A DNA stretch of 47,640 nt from the NCBI GenBank assembly GCA_934376945.1, contig CAKRPI010000003.1, positions 1 through 47,640 of the forward strand, read 5' to 3'. Source of the DNA: an uncultured Lachnospiraceae bacterium (GTDB lineage Bacteria > Bacillota > Clostridia > Lachnospirales > Lachnospiraceae). The position numbers and the translations under genes are program-made. Below the pieces are notes generated by a model that was not told the origin of the DNA, did no database searches, and was given only the letters and a program-made list of their open reading frames with translations. Positions 7,291 to 14,235 of the stretch are shown piece by piece; position 1 is the first letter of the stretch; each line of letters opens with the position of its first letter.

Positions 7291-8664
7291 ATGGCAGATA
7301 TTGAGGCACTGGTTGGAAGGCAGCGTGCTTATTTTGAAACAGGGAAAACAAAATCAGTTTCCCGGAGGATCAAAGCGCTTCAGATTTTAAAGCGTGAGAT
7401 TCAGAAACGGGAAGCACAGATTGAGGCTGCCCTGCAGGCAGATTTGAAAAAATCCGGGTTTGAGACGTATATGTGTGAGACCGGCCTGGTACTTGCGGAG
7501 CTTTCCCATATGCTTCGGCATCTGAGCAGCTATGCAAAGGATCGCAGGACGGCTACGCCGCTTGCACAGTTCCATGCAAGAAGCTTTACAAGCGCGCAGC
7601 CGTACGGAGTTGTGCTTGTCATGTCTCCGTGGAATTATCCGTTCATGCTTGCGCTGGAGCCTGTAATTGGTGCAATCGCAGCCGGAAATTGCGTGATTAT
7701 AAAGCCAAGCGCCTATGCGCCGCAGACCTCTGCTGTGATCGCAGAACTGATCAGAGGCTGCTTTGCGCCGCATTTTGTGGCCGTGGTAGAGGGCGGAAGA
7801 GCAGAAAACACAAGGCTTCTGGAACAGAAATTTGATTTTATTTTTTTTACGGGAAGCGTAAGTGTCGGAAGACTTGTGATGAAAAAGGCAGCGGAGTATC
7901 TGACACCTGTGTGTCTGGAGCTTGGCGGAAAAAGCCCGTGTATCGTAGATGAGACAGCAAATCTGAAGCTGGCGGCACGGCGGATCGTATTCGGTAAATT
8001 TCTGAATCTTGGACAGACGTGCGTGGCTCCGGATTATCTGTTTGTACATGAAAAAGTGAAGGAACAGCTGCTTAAGGAGATCAGAGGCTGTATCCGGCAG
8101 CAGTTTGGAGAAAATCCGCTTGAAAATGAGAATTACGGGCGTATCGTCAATAAAAAGCATTTTCAGAGACTTTGTCATTTGCTGGACGGTGCGGAGATAA
8201 AGATCGGAGGAAGACAGAATCCGGATACACTTCAGATTGAGCCAACTGTGGCAGAGCCTGTTTCGCCGTCGGATCCGCTGATGCAGGAGGAAATTTTCGG
8301 ACCGATCCTTCCGGTACTGACCTTTCAGGAGCTTTCAGAAGTGATCTCCTATGTGACGCATCAGGAAAAACCGCTGGCACTGTATTTGTTTACGACAAGC
8401 CGCAGCCATGAAAAGCAGATTCTGAAGTACTGCAGCTTCGGAGGAGGCTGCATCAATGATACCGTTATCCACCTTGCTACCAGCAATATGGGATTTGGCG
8501 GAGTCGGAGCAAGCGGTATGGGCAGCTACCATGGAAAGGAAAGCTTTGAACTGTTCAGCCACCGCCGCAGTATTGTGAAAAAATATAACTGGATCGATCT
8601 TCCGATTCGTTATCAGCCGTATACGTCATGGAAAAGGTTTCTTCTGAAACGGTTTCTGCGATAA
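7291..8664 (+). CDS. NAD(P)-dependent aldehyde dehydrogenase, class 3-like
   Basis: A cytoplasmic or membrane-associated enzyme oxidising aldehydes to acids. It fits the compact class 3 ALDH group (457 residues). The catalytic set is complete: Asn115 in PWNYP, Lys138 in IIKPSAY for cofactor binding, FTGSVSVG, general base Glu210 in LELGGKSP, and nucleophile Cys244 in GQTCVAPDY. EEIFGPILPV near residue 330 is also present. The C-terminus (RYQPYTSWKRFLLKRFL) is amphipathic and basic, as in class 3 fatty-aldehyde dehydrogenases that touch membranes. The ribosome binding site GGGGAGGG lies about nine bases upstream. It follows the pseudouridine synthase by 41 bases and may be cotranscribed. The aldehyde substrate is unknown. 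Confidence 0.9.
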   Translation: MADIEALVGRQRAYFETGKTKSVSRRIKALQILKREIQKREAQIEAALQADLKKSGFETYMCETGLVLAELSHMLRHLSSYAKDRRTATPLAQFHARSFTSAQPYGVVLVMSPWNYPFMLALEPVIGAIAAGNCVIIKPSAYAPQTSAVIAELIRGCFAPHFVAVVEGGRAENTRLLEQKFDFIFFTGSVSVGRLVMKKAAEYLTPVCLELGGKSPCIVDETANLKLAARRIVFGKFLNLGQTCVAPDYLFVHEKVKEQLLKEIRGCIRQQFGENPLENENYGRIVNKKHFQRLCHLLDGAEIKIGGRQNPDTLQIEPTVAEPVSPSDPLMQEEIFGPILPVLTFQELSEVISYVTHQEKPLALYLFTTSRSHEKQILKYCSFGGGCINDTVIHLATSNMGFGGVGASGMGSYHGKESFELFSHRRSIVKKYNWIDLPIRYQPYTSWKRFLLKRFLR

Positions 8665-8706
8665 AATCCAATCGTAACCGTTCAGAGCCAGCCTTCAAAA
8701 TGCTGC

Positions 8707-8770
8707 ACATTTCGTTGGTGTGGCGCATTCGCCAAACAAAATGTAAAGCGGACATTCGCAATCCGCTTTG
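8707..8770. repeat. Hairpin plus palindromic repeat, family A
   Basis: A hairpin (ACATTTCGTTGG against CCAAACAAAATGT, inner TGGCG/CGCCA) is followed directly by the palindrome AAAGCGGACATTCGC continuing AATCCGCTTTG. The same hairpin-then-palindrome layout is seen at 2928-2979. It fills most of the 160-base gap between the ALDH and HD genes. Confidence 0.7.
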
Positions 8771-8824
8771 CTACTTACCTGCGTTCAAAAACAGGATTAA
8801 AAATACGGAAAGGATAAAACAAAA

Positions 8825-9394
8825 ATGGAATACAGAGAATTCCTTGATTTTTTAGAGCGTGCGGAAAAGCTTAAATGCAATACGCGTCATTCCTGGACTT
8901 CATCCGGACGCCGGGAAAGCGTGGCAGAACACAGCTGGCGTCTTGCTTTGATGGCAATGCTGCTGCAGGAGAAATTTCAGGAGCTGGATATGAACAAGGT
9001 GATAAAAATGTGCCTGATTCATGATCTTGGAGAGGCGGTCACCGGAGATATTCCGACATTTGAAAAGACAGAAAAAGATGAGGCAGTCGAAAGCAAAGCG
9101 GTAGAAGAGCTGTTTGGGACACTTCCGGAAAGGCAGCGCCGGGAGATGACCGGGCTGTTTGCAGAAATGAATGCACTTAAAACAAGGGAGGCCAGACTTT
9201 ACAAAAGTCTGGATAAGCTGGAGGCGCTGATTCAGCACAACGAGGCGGAGCTGTCGACGTGGCTTCCCCTTGAATACGATCTGCAGATGACATACGGCAC
9301 AGAGGAATGCAGCTTTGATTCGTATATCGAAGGATTGCGGGAAGTGGTGCGAGAGGATTCCAGACGTAAGATATCTTTTGATCCTGCATCATAA
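8825..9394 (+). CDS. HD-domain phosphohydrolase, YfbR/5'-deoxynucleotidase-like
   Basis: A probable metal-dependent nucleotide or nucleoside monophosphate phosphatase. The HD metal-binding residues are visible: His in RESVAEHSWR (about residue 37), the His-Asp pair in CLIHDLGEA (about residues 66-67) and a later Asp in KLEALIQ-flanking helices. SVAEHSW together with IHDLGEAVTGDIP is characteristic of the YfbR/HDDC2 group, which dephosphorylates deoxyribonucleoside 5'-monophosphates. The length of 189 residues fits. The ribosome binding site AAAGGA precedes the ATG with normal spacing. The 3' end of the coding region (TTTTGATC..GCATC) resembles the termini of the repeat element that follows. 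Confidence 0.8.
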   Translation: MEYREFLDFLERAEKLKCNTRHSWTSSGRRESVAEHSWRLALMAMLLQEKFQELDMNKVIKMCLIHDLGEAVTGDIPTFEKTEKDEAVESKAVEELFGTLPERQRREMTGLFAEMNALKTREARLYKSLDKLEALIQHNEAELSTWLPLEYDLQMTYGTEECSFDSYIEGLREVVREDSRRKISFDPAS

Positions 9395-9478
9395 GATGTT
9401 AAGGTTAAAAGATGCCTTAAGCCATAAAACCACTCCTGTGCAAGCACATCGTGGTTTCAGGCTTTTGATCTTGGCATC
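9395..9478. repeat. Inverted-repeat mini-element, family C, full copy
   Basis: An 84-base element bounded by GATGTTAAGGTTAAAAG and its inexact inverse CTTTTGATCTTGGCATC. The interior folds into a nested hairpin: GATGCC/GGCATC, AAGCC/GGCTT, AAACCAC/GTGGTTT and TGTGC/GCACA. Single ends of the same sequence recur at 37681, 41537 and, inverted, 47396. It occupies the gap before aspartokinase and could equally act as an attenuator. I see no lysine riboswitch here. Confidence 0.55.
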
Positions 9479-9541
9479 ATCATAAAATAATAACAGGAAA
9501 GGAAAACAATACATAGCTGTATTTGGTTTTGACAGAAGAAA

Positions 9542-10903
9542 ATGGAAAATACGAAAATAAAGGTAGCAAAGTTCGGTGGAAGCTCTCTGGCGGATGCCGC
9601 GCAGTTTCAGAAAGTAAAGGAAATTGTGGAGAGTGATCCGACAAGGCGCTACGTAGTGCCATCGGCACCGGGAAGGCGCTGCAGCGGGGATGAGAAGGTG
9701 ACAGATCTTCTGTACTGCTGCTATGAAAAAGCAGTAAACAAAGAGAATTATAAAGAAGTATTGGAGCAGATCCGTGCACGTTACGAAGAAATTATTCATG
9801 AATTGAGCCTGAACGTGACGCTGGACAAACAATTCGAGATGATAGAGGAGGCATTTCTTGCAGGGGCCGGTGAAGAATATGCCGCATCGCGAGGCGAGTA
9901 TCTAAATGCAATCCTGCTGGCGGATTTCCTTGGCTATACCTTTATTGATGCAGCGGAGGTGATTCGTTTTGACCGGGATGGAAAATTTCAGTCTGAGCGC
10001 ACCAACTTTTTCCTGAAAGAAAAACTGAAAAAAGTACCGCGCGCAGTCATTCCCGGGTTTTATGGAGCGGACGATGCAGGAAATATCCATACGTTTTCCA
10101 GAGGCGGTTCAGATGTGACGGGAGCCGTTGTGGCCCGTGGAGCGGGGGCACAGCTTTACGAAAACTGGACGGATGTTTCCGGCTTTCTGCTGGCAGATCC
10201 GACCATTATCGATCATCCGAAAAAGATTGATATTATGACATTTAGTGAATTAAGAGAGCTGGCTTACCGCGGTGCAACCGTACTTCATGAGGAGGCCGTA
10301 TATCCGGCGAGAAGAGAAGGCATCTCTATTCATATACGTAATACGAACGCACCGCAGGAAAACGGAACGATCATCTGTCAGGCATTGAAGCCGGAGGAGG
10401 AAGTACCGATTACGGGAATTGCCGGAAGAAGAAACTTTGCAGCGGTCAATATTGCGAAAAACTGTATGAATTCAGAACCGGGATTTTGTAAAAAGCTGCT
10501 GGAGGCATTTGAAGAAAATGAGATTTCCTTTGAACATATGCCATCCGGAATCGATACGGTCAGCGTGATTCTTCCAAAAGAAGCGTATGAGCAGAAGGAG
10601 GATGCGATCATGGCATCTTTGAATCGTTTGCTTGCACCGGATAAGATCGAGGTAGACCGTGATATGGCGCTTGTAACGGTAGTCGGAAAGGGAATGCGAT
10701 CTGTCAGCGGGATTGCGGCAACCTTTTTCTCCAGCCTGGGCGCGGCGAATGTCAACATCAAAATGATCGATATGGGATCAAACGAGGTCAACTGTACGAT
10801 CGGTGTGAAAAATGAAGACTTTGAACAGGCGATCCGTGCACTGTACTACGCTCTGGTGGAGCCGGAACGCGCCGGGGGCGTTGTTGGCACAGGCACTGTA
10901 TGA
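9542..10903 (+). CDS. lysC: Aspartate kinase
   Basis: Phosphorylates aspartate in the first step of the lysine, threonine, methionine and diaminopimelate pathways. The N-terminal kinase domain begins with VAKFGGSSLADAAQF (ATP binding). It includes RGGSDVTGAVVARGAGAQ and the substrate-site segment YENWTDVSGFLLADP. Two ACT regulatory domains occupy about residues 300-453 (GRRNFAAVNIAKN and ALVTVVGKGMRSVSGIA), so feedback inhibition by an end-product amino acid is likely. At 453 residues it is a full-length monofunctional enzyme. The ribosome binding site is weak (AGAAG close to the ATG). No L-box is seen in the leader; the family C hairpin element lies 63 bases upstream. A terminator follows. 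Confidence 0.95.
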   Translation: MENTKIKVAKFGGSSLADAAQFQKVKEIVESDPTRRYVVPSAPGRRCSGDEKVTDLLYCCYEKAVNKENYKEVLEQIRARYEEIIHELSLNVTLDKQFEMIEEAFLAGAGEEYAASRGEYLNAILLADFLGYTFIDAAEVIRFDRDGKFQSERTNFFLKEKLKKVPRAVIPGFYGADDAGNIHTFSRGGSDVTGAVVARGAGAQLYENWTDVSGFLLADPTIIDHPKKIDIMTFSELRELAYRGATVLHEEAVYPARREGISIHIRNTNAPQENGTIICQALKPEEEVPITGIAGRRNFAAVNIAKNCMNSEPGFCKKLLEAFEENEISFEHMPSGIDTVSVILPKEAYEQKEDAIMASLNRLLAPDKIEVDRDMALVTVVGKGMRSVSGIAATFFSSLGAANVNIKMIDMGSNEVNCTIGVKNEDFEQAIRALYYALVEPERAGGVVGTGTV

Positions 10904-10910
10904 AAGAAGA

Positions 10911-10944
10911 AAACCATTGGTGGGAAACTACCTCTGGTTTTTTT
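10911..10944 (+). terminator. Rho-independent terminator
   Basis: AAACCA / TGGTTT stem with an inner GGT/ACC pairing, ending in seven T. Ends the aspartokinase transcript. Confidence 0.65.
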
Positions 10945-11070
10945 ATTTGGATAAAACAGATTGCAGAAAAAAAGCCTTTTTAAAAACGAAAAATCATGCA
11001 AAATGCCACTGAAAACCGAGGAGAAGCCAGATGAAAACGGGTAATATGCAGAAAAACATTTTTTCTCATA

Positions 11071-11099
11071 TGGACGAAAACAGCAAACTGCGGTAGAAT
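11071..11099 (+). promoter_or_regulatory. Sigma-A promoter of the antiporter operon
   Basis: TGGACG, a 17-base spacer and TAGAAT, about 100 bases before mrpE. The 293-base gap from 10904 to 11196 holds the lysC terminator, this promoter and the leader hairpin below. Confidence 0.55.
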
Positions 11100-11109
11100 A
11101 AAACAGACG

Positions 11110-11170
11110 GTCTGCTTAGCTTAAGAAAATCGGAACAAAGCTTTTTGCGTTTCCGAGTGATTGAGCAGAC
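11110..11170 (+). ncRNA. Structured 5' leader of the antiporter operon
   Basis: Outer stem GTCTGCT / AGCAGAC spans about 61 bases; an inner stem pairs CGGAA with TTCCG. It begins almost at the predicted transcription start and ends nine bases before the AGGAGG-like site of mrpE, so it could control translation. I cannot match it to a known riboswitch class. Confidence 0.4.
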
Positions 11171-11196
11171 GGAAAAAGAAAGACGGAGGAAAAGAC

Positions 11197-11673
11197 ATGT
11201 ATTTACTGTATTTTGTTCTGTGGGTCATATTTAATGGTGCGGTGACGGTGGAGATCTGTGCATTCGGTGTTGTGATCGCGGCAGTAATTTTTGCATTCAC
11301 CTGCAGATTCATGGATTACAGCGTAAAAAAAGAAAAAATGCTTTATCGGCGTATTTTTAAGATGGTGCGGTATCTTTTCGTGTTGCTTTGTGAGATCATC
11401 CGGGCAAATTTTACCGTAATTCATATGATCCTCTCAGAGAAAGAAGAGATTGAACCGGTGCTGGTCAGCTTTCGGACGGATATGAAAACGCAGACCGGAA
11501 AGGCGTTTCTGGCTAATGCGATCACACTGACGCCGGGAACGATTACCGTAACACTGGAAGGGCAGGAGTATCTGGTGCACTGTCTGGATGAAAGTCTGGC
11601 AGTCGGTGTGGATTCTTCAGTATTTGTTGATCTGTTAAAGGATATGGAAGCATCAAAGGCAGGGGAGGCATAA
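11197..11673 (+). CDS. mrpE: Cation/proton antiporter subunit MrpE (MbhA-like)
   Basis: First gene of the antiporter operon; it encodes the small membrane subunit E of Mrp/Mnh-type complexes (equivalent to MbhA). Two or three N-terminal hydrophobic segments are followed by a soluble domain. That domain contains the family signature NAITLTPGTITVTLEGQEYLVHCLD, the MnhE motif near residues 95-120. The 158-residue product starts at the ATG preceded by GACGGAGGAAAAG; an in-frame TTG at 11161 has no site. Subunit E is needed for assembly of the complex and does not itself pump ions. mrpF begins four bases after the stop codon. Confidence 0.93.
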   Translation: MYLLYFVLWVIFNGAVTVEICAFGVVIAAVIFAFTCRFMDYSVKKEKMLYRRIFKMVRYLFVLLCEIIRANFTVIHMILSEKEEIEPVLVSFRTDMKTQTGKAFLANAITLTPGTITVTLEGQEYLVHCLDESLAVGVDSSVFVDLLKDMEASKAGEA

Positions 11674-11677
11674 AGAG

Positions 11678-12010
11678 ATGGGAAAAGGAATCGTTGGCTT
11701 GGATAATGCGTATCAGGCAGTATTTGTGGCTGCACTTATTTTTCTTGCAGTCATGTTGATTCTTTGCCTGATCCGGGCCATTATCGGTCCGCGGATTGCA
11801 GACCGCATTGTATCGGTCAATATGATGGGAACGATGGTCATGGTTATCATCGCAATTCTGACCGTGATGCTGCAGGAAGGATATCTGGCAGATATCTGTA
11901 TTATTTATGCAATGATCAGCTTTCTTGCTGTGATCGTACTGACCAAGGTTTATATGGGAGTATATCAGGAAAAAAAGCAGAAGGAGGAAAAAGAAGATGG
12001 CGGTATTTGA
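11678..12010 (+). CDS. mrpF: Cation/proton antiporter subunit MrpF (MbhB-like)
   Basis: A 110-residue protein with three transmembrane helices. The conserved MrpF segment LIRAIIGPRIADRIVSVNMMG (helix 1-2 region, including the GP and D residues) and the third helix IIYAMISFLAVIVLTK are clear. Subunit F is a small core subunit of Mrp, Mnh and Mbh antiporter modules, embedded in the cytoplasmic membrane. The C-terminus is a charged tail (KKQKEEKEDGG). It overlaps mrpG by 14 bases, which suggests translational coupling. Confidence 0.93.
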   Translation: MGKGIVGLDNAYQAVFVAALIFLAVMLILCLIRAIIGPRIADRIVSVNMMGTMVMVIIAILTVMLQEGYLADICIIYAMISFLAVIVLTKVYMGVYQEKKQKEEKEDGGI

Positions 12011-12413
12011 ATGGGTGCGCTTCCTTGCAGGCGCTGTTTTTCTGCTTTGCGGTCTTGGAATTTTTCTGATTGAGATGATCGGTGTATTTCGTTTTAAATA
12101 TGTGCTGAACCGGATGCATGCGGCAGCGATGGGAGATACCCTTGGAATTGGTTTTGCGCTGCTTGGACTGATCCTGATGAACGGCTGGAATTTTACTTCT
12201 GCAAAATTTCTGCTGGTCATTGTTTTTTTGTGGTTTGCTTCTCCGGTTTCGTCTCATTTGATTGCGAGACTGGAAGTGACAACGAATGAGGACGAAGAGC
12301 CTCATTACAGGAAAATGACATTGCGGGAGCTGGAAAGGACGCTTCAGGAAAAAAAGACGGATGCAGGGAAAGTATCGCATCCGGAGGTAAGCAGCAAGGA
12401 GGAGAGGGTATGA
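11997..12413 (+). CDS. mrpG: Cation/proton antiporter subunit MrpG (MbhC-like)
   Basis: A 138-residue subunit with three transmembrane helices. The MrpG signature GVFRFKYVLNRMHAAAMGDTLG follows helix 1, and helix 3 ends in PVSSHLIAR. It forms the small core of the antiporter with E and F. Its C-terminal 50 residues are a hydrophilic charged extension (TNEDEEPHYRK to SKEERV), longer than usual for MrpG. The ribosome binding site lies within the end of mrpF. It overlaps the next gene by four bases (ATGA-type junction). Confidence 0.92.
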   Translation: MAVFEWVRFLAGAVFLLCGLGIFLIEMIGVFRFKYVLNRMHAAAMGDTLGIGFALLGLILMNGWNFTSAKFLLVIVFLWFASPVSSHLIARLEVTTNEDEEPHYRKMTLRELERTLQEKKTDAGKVSHPEVSSKEERV

Positions 12414-12916
12414 ATCTGTTTCTTTTTATTTTGCTTGGATTTCTTCTGGCCTGTGCCATTTCGGTAAGCCTTTCCAGAAATCTCCTCAACTCAATATTGA
12501 TTTACATGTCTTACAGTCTGGTTGCGTCCGTGATCTGGATCCTTCTGGAGTCACCGGATCTGGCGATTACGGAAGCCGCGGTCGGAGCCGGTATTACAAG
12601 TGTTCTCTTTTTTGTTACGCTTAAGAAAATTCATGCGATGATGGATGAAACGAATGAAGCGTCTGAAACGGATGGCTCACTTACTGGGCTTTCGGCAGGA
12701 AAAACGGAAAAATGCAGGGAATCGGCAGAACTTCCGACGGCAGAAACGGAAAAATGCGGGGAATCGGCAGAACTTTCGATAGCAGAAACAGAAAAAAACG
12801 AAGCTCCGATAAAAGTACCAGATAATAGAAAAGAAATAGTGGCCGGGAAGATGGCCGCAGGAAGGACGGAAGGAGGAAAAAACAGTGAGCCGGAAAATTC
12901 CAGAGGAACAGTATAA
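12410..12916 (+). CDS. MbhD-like antiporter subunit (DUF4040) with repetitive tail
   Basis: Residues 1-80 form three hydrophobic helices of the MbhD/DUF4040 type: SLSRNLLNSILIYMSYSLVA, then ESPDLAITEAAVGAGITSVLFF. The acidic PDLAITEAAVG segment is the conserved core that in MrpA forms part of the C-terminal region and in Mbh is a separate gene. The remaining ~80 residues are hydrophilic and low in complexity, with two and a half copies of a 14-residue unit (ETEKCRESAELPTA-like). Having MbhD as a separate gene places this operon with Mbh-type rather than Bacillus-type Mrp complexes, where these domains are fused to MrpA. It overlaps the next gene by 32 bases. Confidence 0.85.
   Translation: MNLFLFILLGFLLACAISVSLSRNLLNSILIYMSYSLVASVIWILLESPDLAITEAAVGAGITSVLFFVTLKKIHAMMDETNEASETDGSLTGLSAGKTEKCRESAELPTAETEKCGESAELSIAETEKNEAPIKVPDNRKEIVAGKMAAGRTEGGKNSEPENSRGTV
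12704..12796 (+). repeat. 42-base tandem repeat within the MbhD-like gene
   Basis: The 42-base unit begins at 12704 and 12746 and starts a partial third copy at 12788. It encodes the 14-residue units of the tail, each starting TEK. It keeps frame, so copy number could vary without breaking the gene. Confidence 0.75.
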
Positions 12917-13856
12917 AAAAACACGCTCGTACCATCTGAAGCAGTGGCTGGACGGTACCAGGGATCCGTTTGTTGATACGGTAGAAATGAAGCCGCAGCA
13001 GGAATTTCAGGAAGACACTGCCGTATTGGAGCAGCGAAGTGAAGAAAAAAAGGAAATTTTTGAGCGTGTCTTTGATGTGGAGCATAATGCAGAGATGCGG
13101 CTGTTCCAGAGAATTTACCGGCTGTTCAGTGCATTGTTTTGTCTCAGTCTGGTGCTGGTTCTTCTGACCGGAGTTTCTTATCTTCCGACCTTCGGACACG
13201 CAGAAAATCCGGTCAATAATGAGGTGCCGGAGCGCTACATCGAAAACGGGCTGCAGGAGACCGGTGCGGTCAATATTGTAACGGGCATGATTCTTGATTA
13301 CAGAGCCTTTGATACACTTGGAGAATCGCACGTACTGTTTATTGCAACGTGTACCGTGCTGATCTTGCTGCGTATCGATAAGAAAAAGGGAAAAGACAGT
13401 ATTGCGGAGCGGGAGGCAAACGACCGGATCTATGAGCCGAAAAATGATGTGATCCTTCAGACGGTAGCAAAAATTCTGGTTCCGCCGATCATTATTTTTG
13501 GAATTTATGTGATCCTCTGCGGGCATCTTGGACCCGGCGGCGGTTTTTCCGGAGGAGCGGTGATCGGAGCAGGACTGATTCTGTATCTGAATGCGTTCGG
13601 ATTTGCAAAGACAGAACGGTTCTTTACCGCGAAAACGTATAAGTGGATGAGCTTTGGTGCGCTGGCCTGTTATGCGTTGGCGAAAAGCTATTCCTTCTAT
13701 ACAGGAGCAAACGAGATCCACAGCGTAATTCCGCTTGGTACGCCAGGTGCAATTCTTTCCAGCGGTCTGATTTTAATATTGAATATCTGTGTCGGAATCG
13801 TGGTGGCTGGCACAATGTATACGTTTTATGTGATGTTCCGGAAAGGGGGGTACTGA
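12885..13856 (+). CDS. Fused MbhE-MrpB-like antiporter subunit
   Basis: A 323-residue protein joining two subunits that are separate in Mbh. An N-terminal soluble extension of about 70 charged residues comes first. It is followed by an MbhE-like part: a helix, then LPTFGHAENPVNNEVPERYI, then NIVTGMILDYRAFDTLGES, then a helix. The rest is an MrpB/MbhF-like domain with GHLGPGGGFSGGAVIGAGL, the glycine-rich MnhB signature, in a four-helix bundle. The start is GTG at 12885, chosen because AGGAGG lies nine bases upstream inside the previous gene. The N-terminal extension is not a family feature. The LGPGGGFSGG loop lies near the ion path in Mrp structures. Confidence 0.87.
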   Translation: MSRKIPEEQYKKTRSYHLKQWLDGTRDPFVDTVEMKPQQEFQEDTAVLEQRSEEKKEIFERVFDVEHNAEMRLFQRIYRLFSALFCLSLVLVLLTGVSYLPTFGHAENPVNNEVPERYIENGLQETGAVNIVTGMILDYRAFDTLGESHVLFIATCTVLILLRIDKKKGKDSIAEREANDRIYEPKNDVILQTVAKILVPPIIIFGIYVILCGHLGPGGGFSGGAVIGAGLILYLNAFGFAKTERFFTAKTYKWMSFGALACYALAKSYSFYTGANEIHSVIPLGTPGAILSSGLILILNICVGIVVAGTMYTFYVMFRKGGY

Positions 13857-13857
13857 T

Positions 13858-14235
13858 ATGAATTTTTCCAATCTCATAAATAATTATGAAGAGGCAGTGG
13901 CAATGATTCTGTTTGGAATCGGCTTTTCCAATCTTCTGCTGCAGAAAAACCTGATTAAAAAAATTATCGGACTAAATATCATGGATACGGCGATGTATCT
14001 GTTTCTGGCGCTGAAGGGCTATATTGCCGGGAGAAAGGCACCGATTGTGGTAGATGGAGTACAGAGCGTGGAAGCGTATATCAATCCGATTCCGGCAGGA
14101 CTGGTGCTGACCGGCATCGTGGTATCCGTTTCGGTTACAGCGCTGATGCTGTCTTTGACGATTCGCCTTTACCGCAGGTATCATACCCTGAATCTGGATG
14201 AAATCACAACCAGGCTGGAAAAGGAGGGGCTGTGA
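13858..14235 (+). CDS. mrpC: Cation/proton antiporter subunit MrpC (NuoK-like, MbhG)
   Basis: A 125-residue, three-helix protein homologous to NuoK. It contains FGIGFSNLLLQKNLIKKIIGLNIMD and NPIPAGLVLTGIVVSVSVTALML, the MnhC/NuoK signatures. It lacks the first conserved NuoK glutamate in an obvious position, as is common for MrpC, which acts as a structural and coupling subunit. It begins one base after the fused subunit's stop and overlaps the next gene by one base at TGATG, so translation is tightly coupled. AAGGAGG at its 3' end serves the next gene. Confidence 0.92.
   Translation: MNFSNLINNYEEAVAMILFGIGFSNLLLQKNLIKKIIGLNIMDTAMYLFLALKGYIAGRKAPIVVDGVQSVEAYINPIPAGLVLTGIVVSVSVTALMLSLTIRLYRRYHTLNLDEITTRLEKEGL

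Noticed and set aside
9395..9541. Lysine riboswitch before aspartokinase
   Set aside because: The gap is only about 147 bases and has none of the conserved L-box helices; the structure seen belongs to the family C repeat.
11101..11170. Guanidine-II (mini-ykkC) riboswitch, because of ACGG motifs
   Set aside because: That class needs two similar hairpins with ACGR loops; only one ACGG lies in a possible loop and the pairing does not fit.
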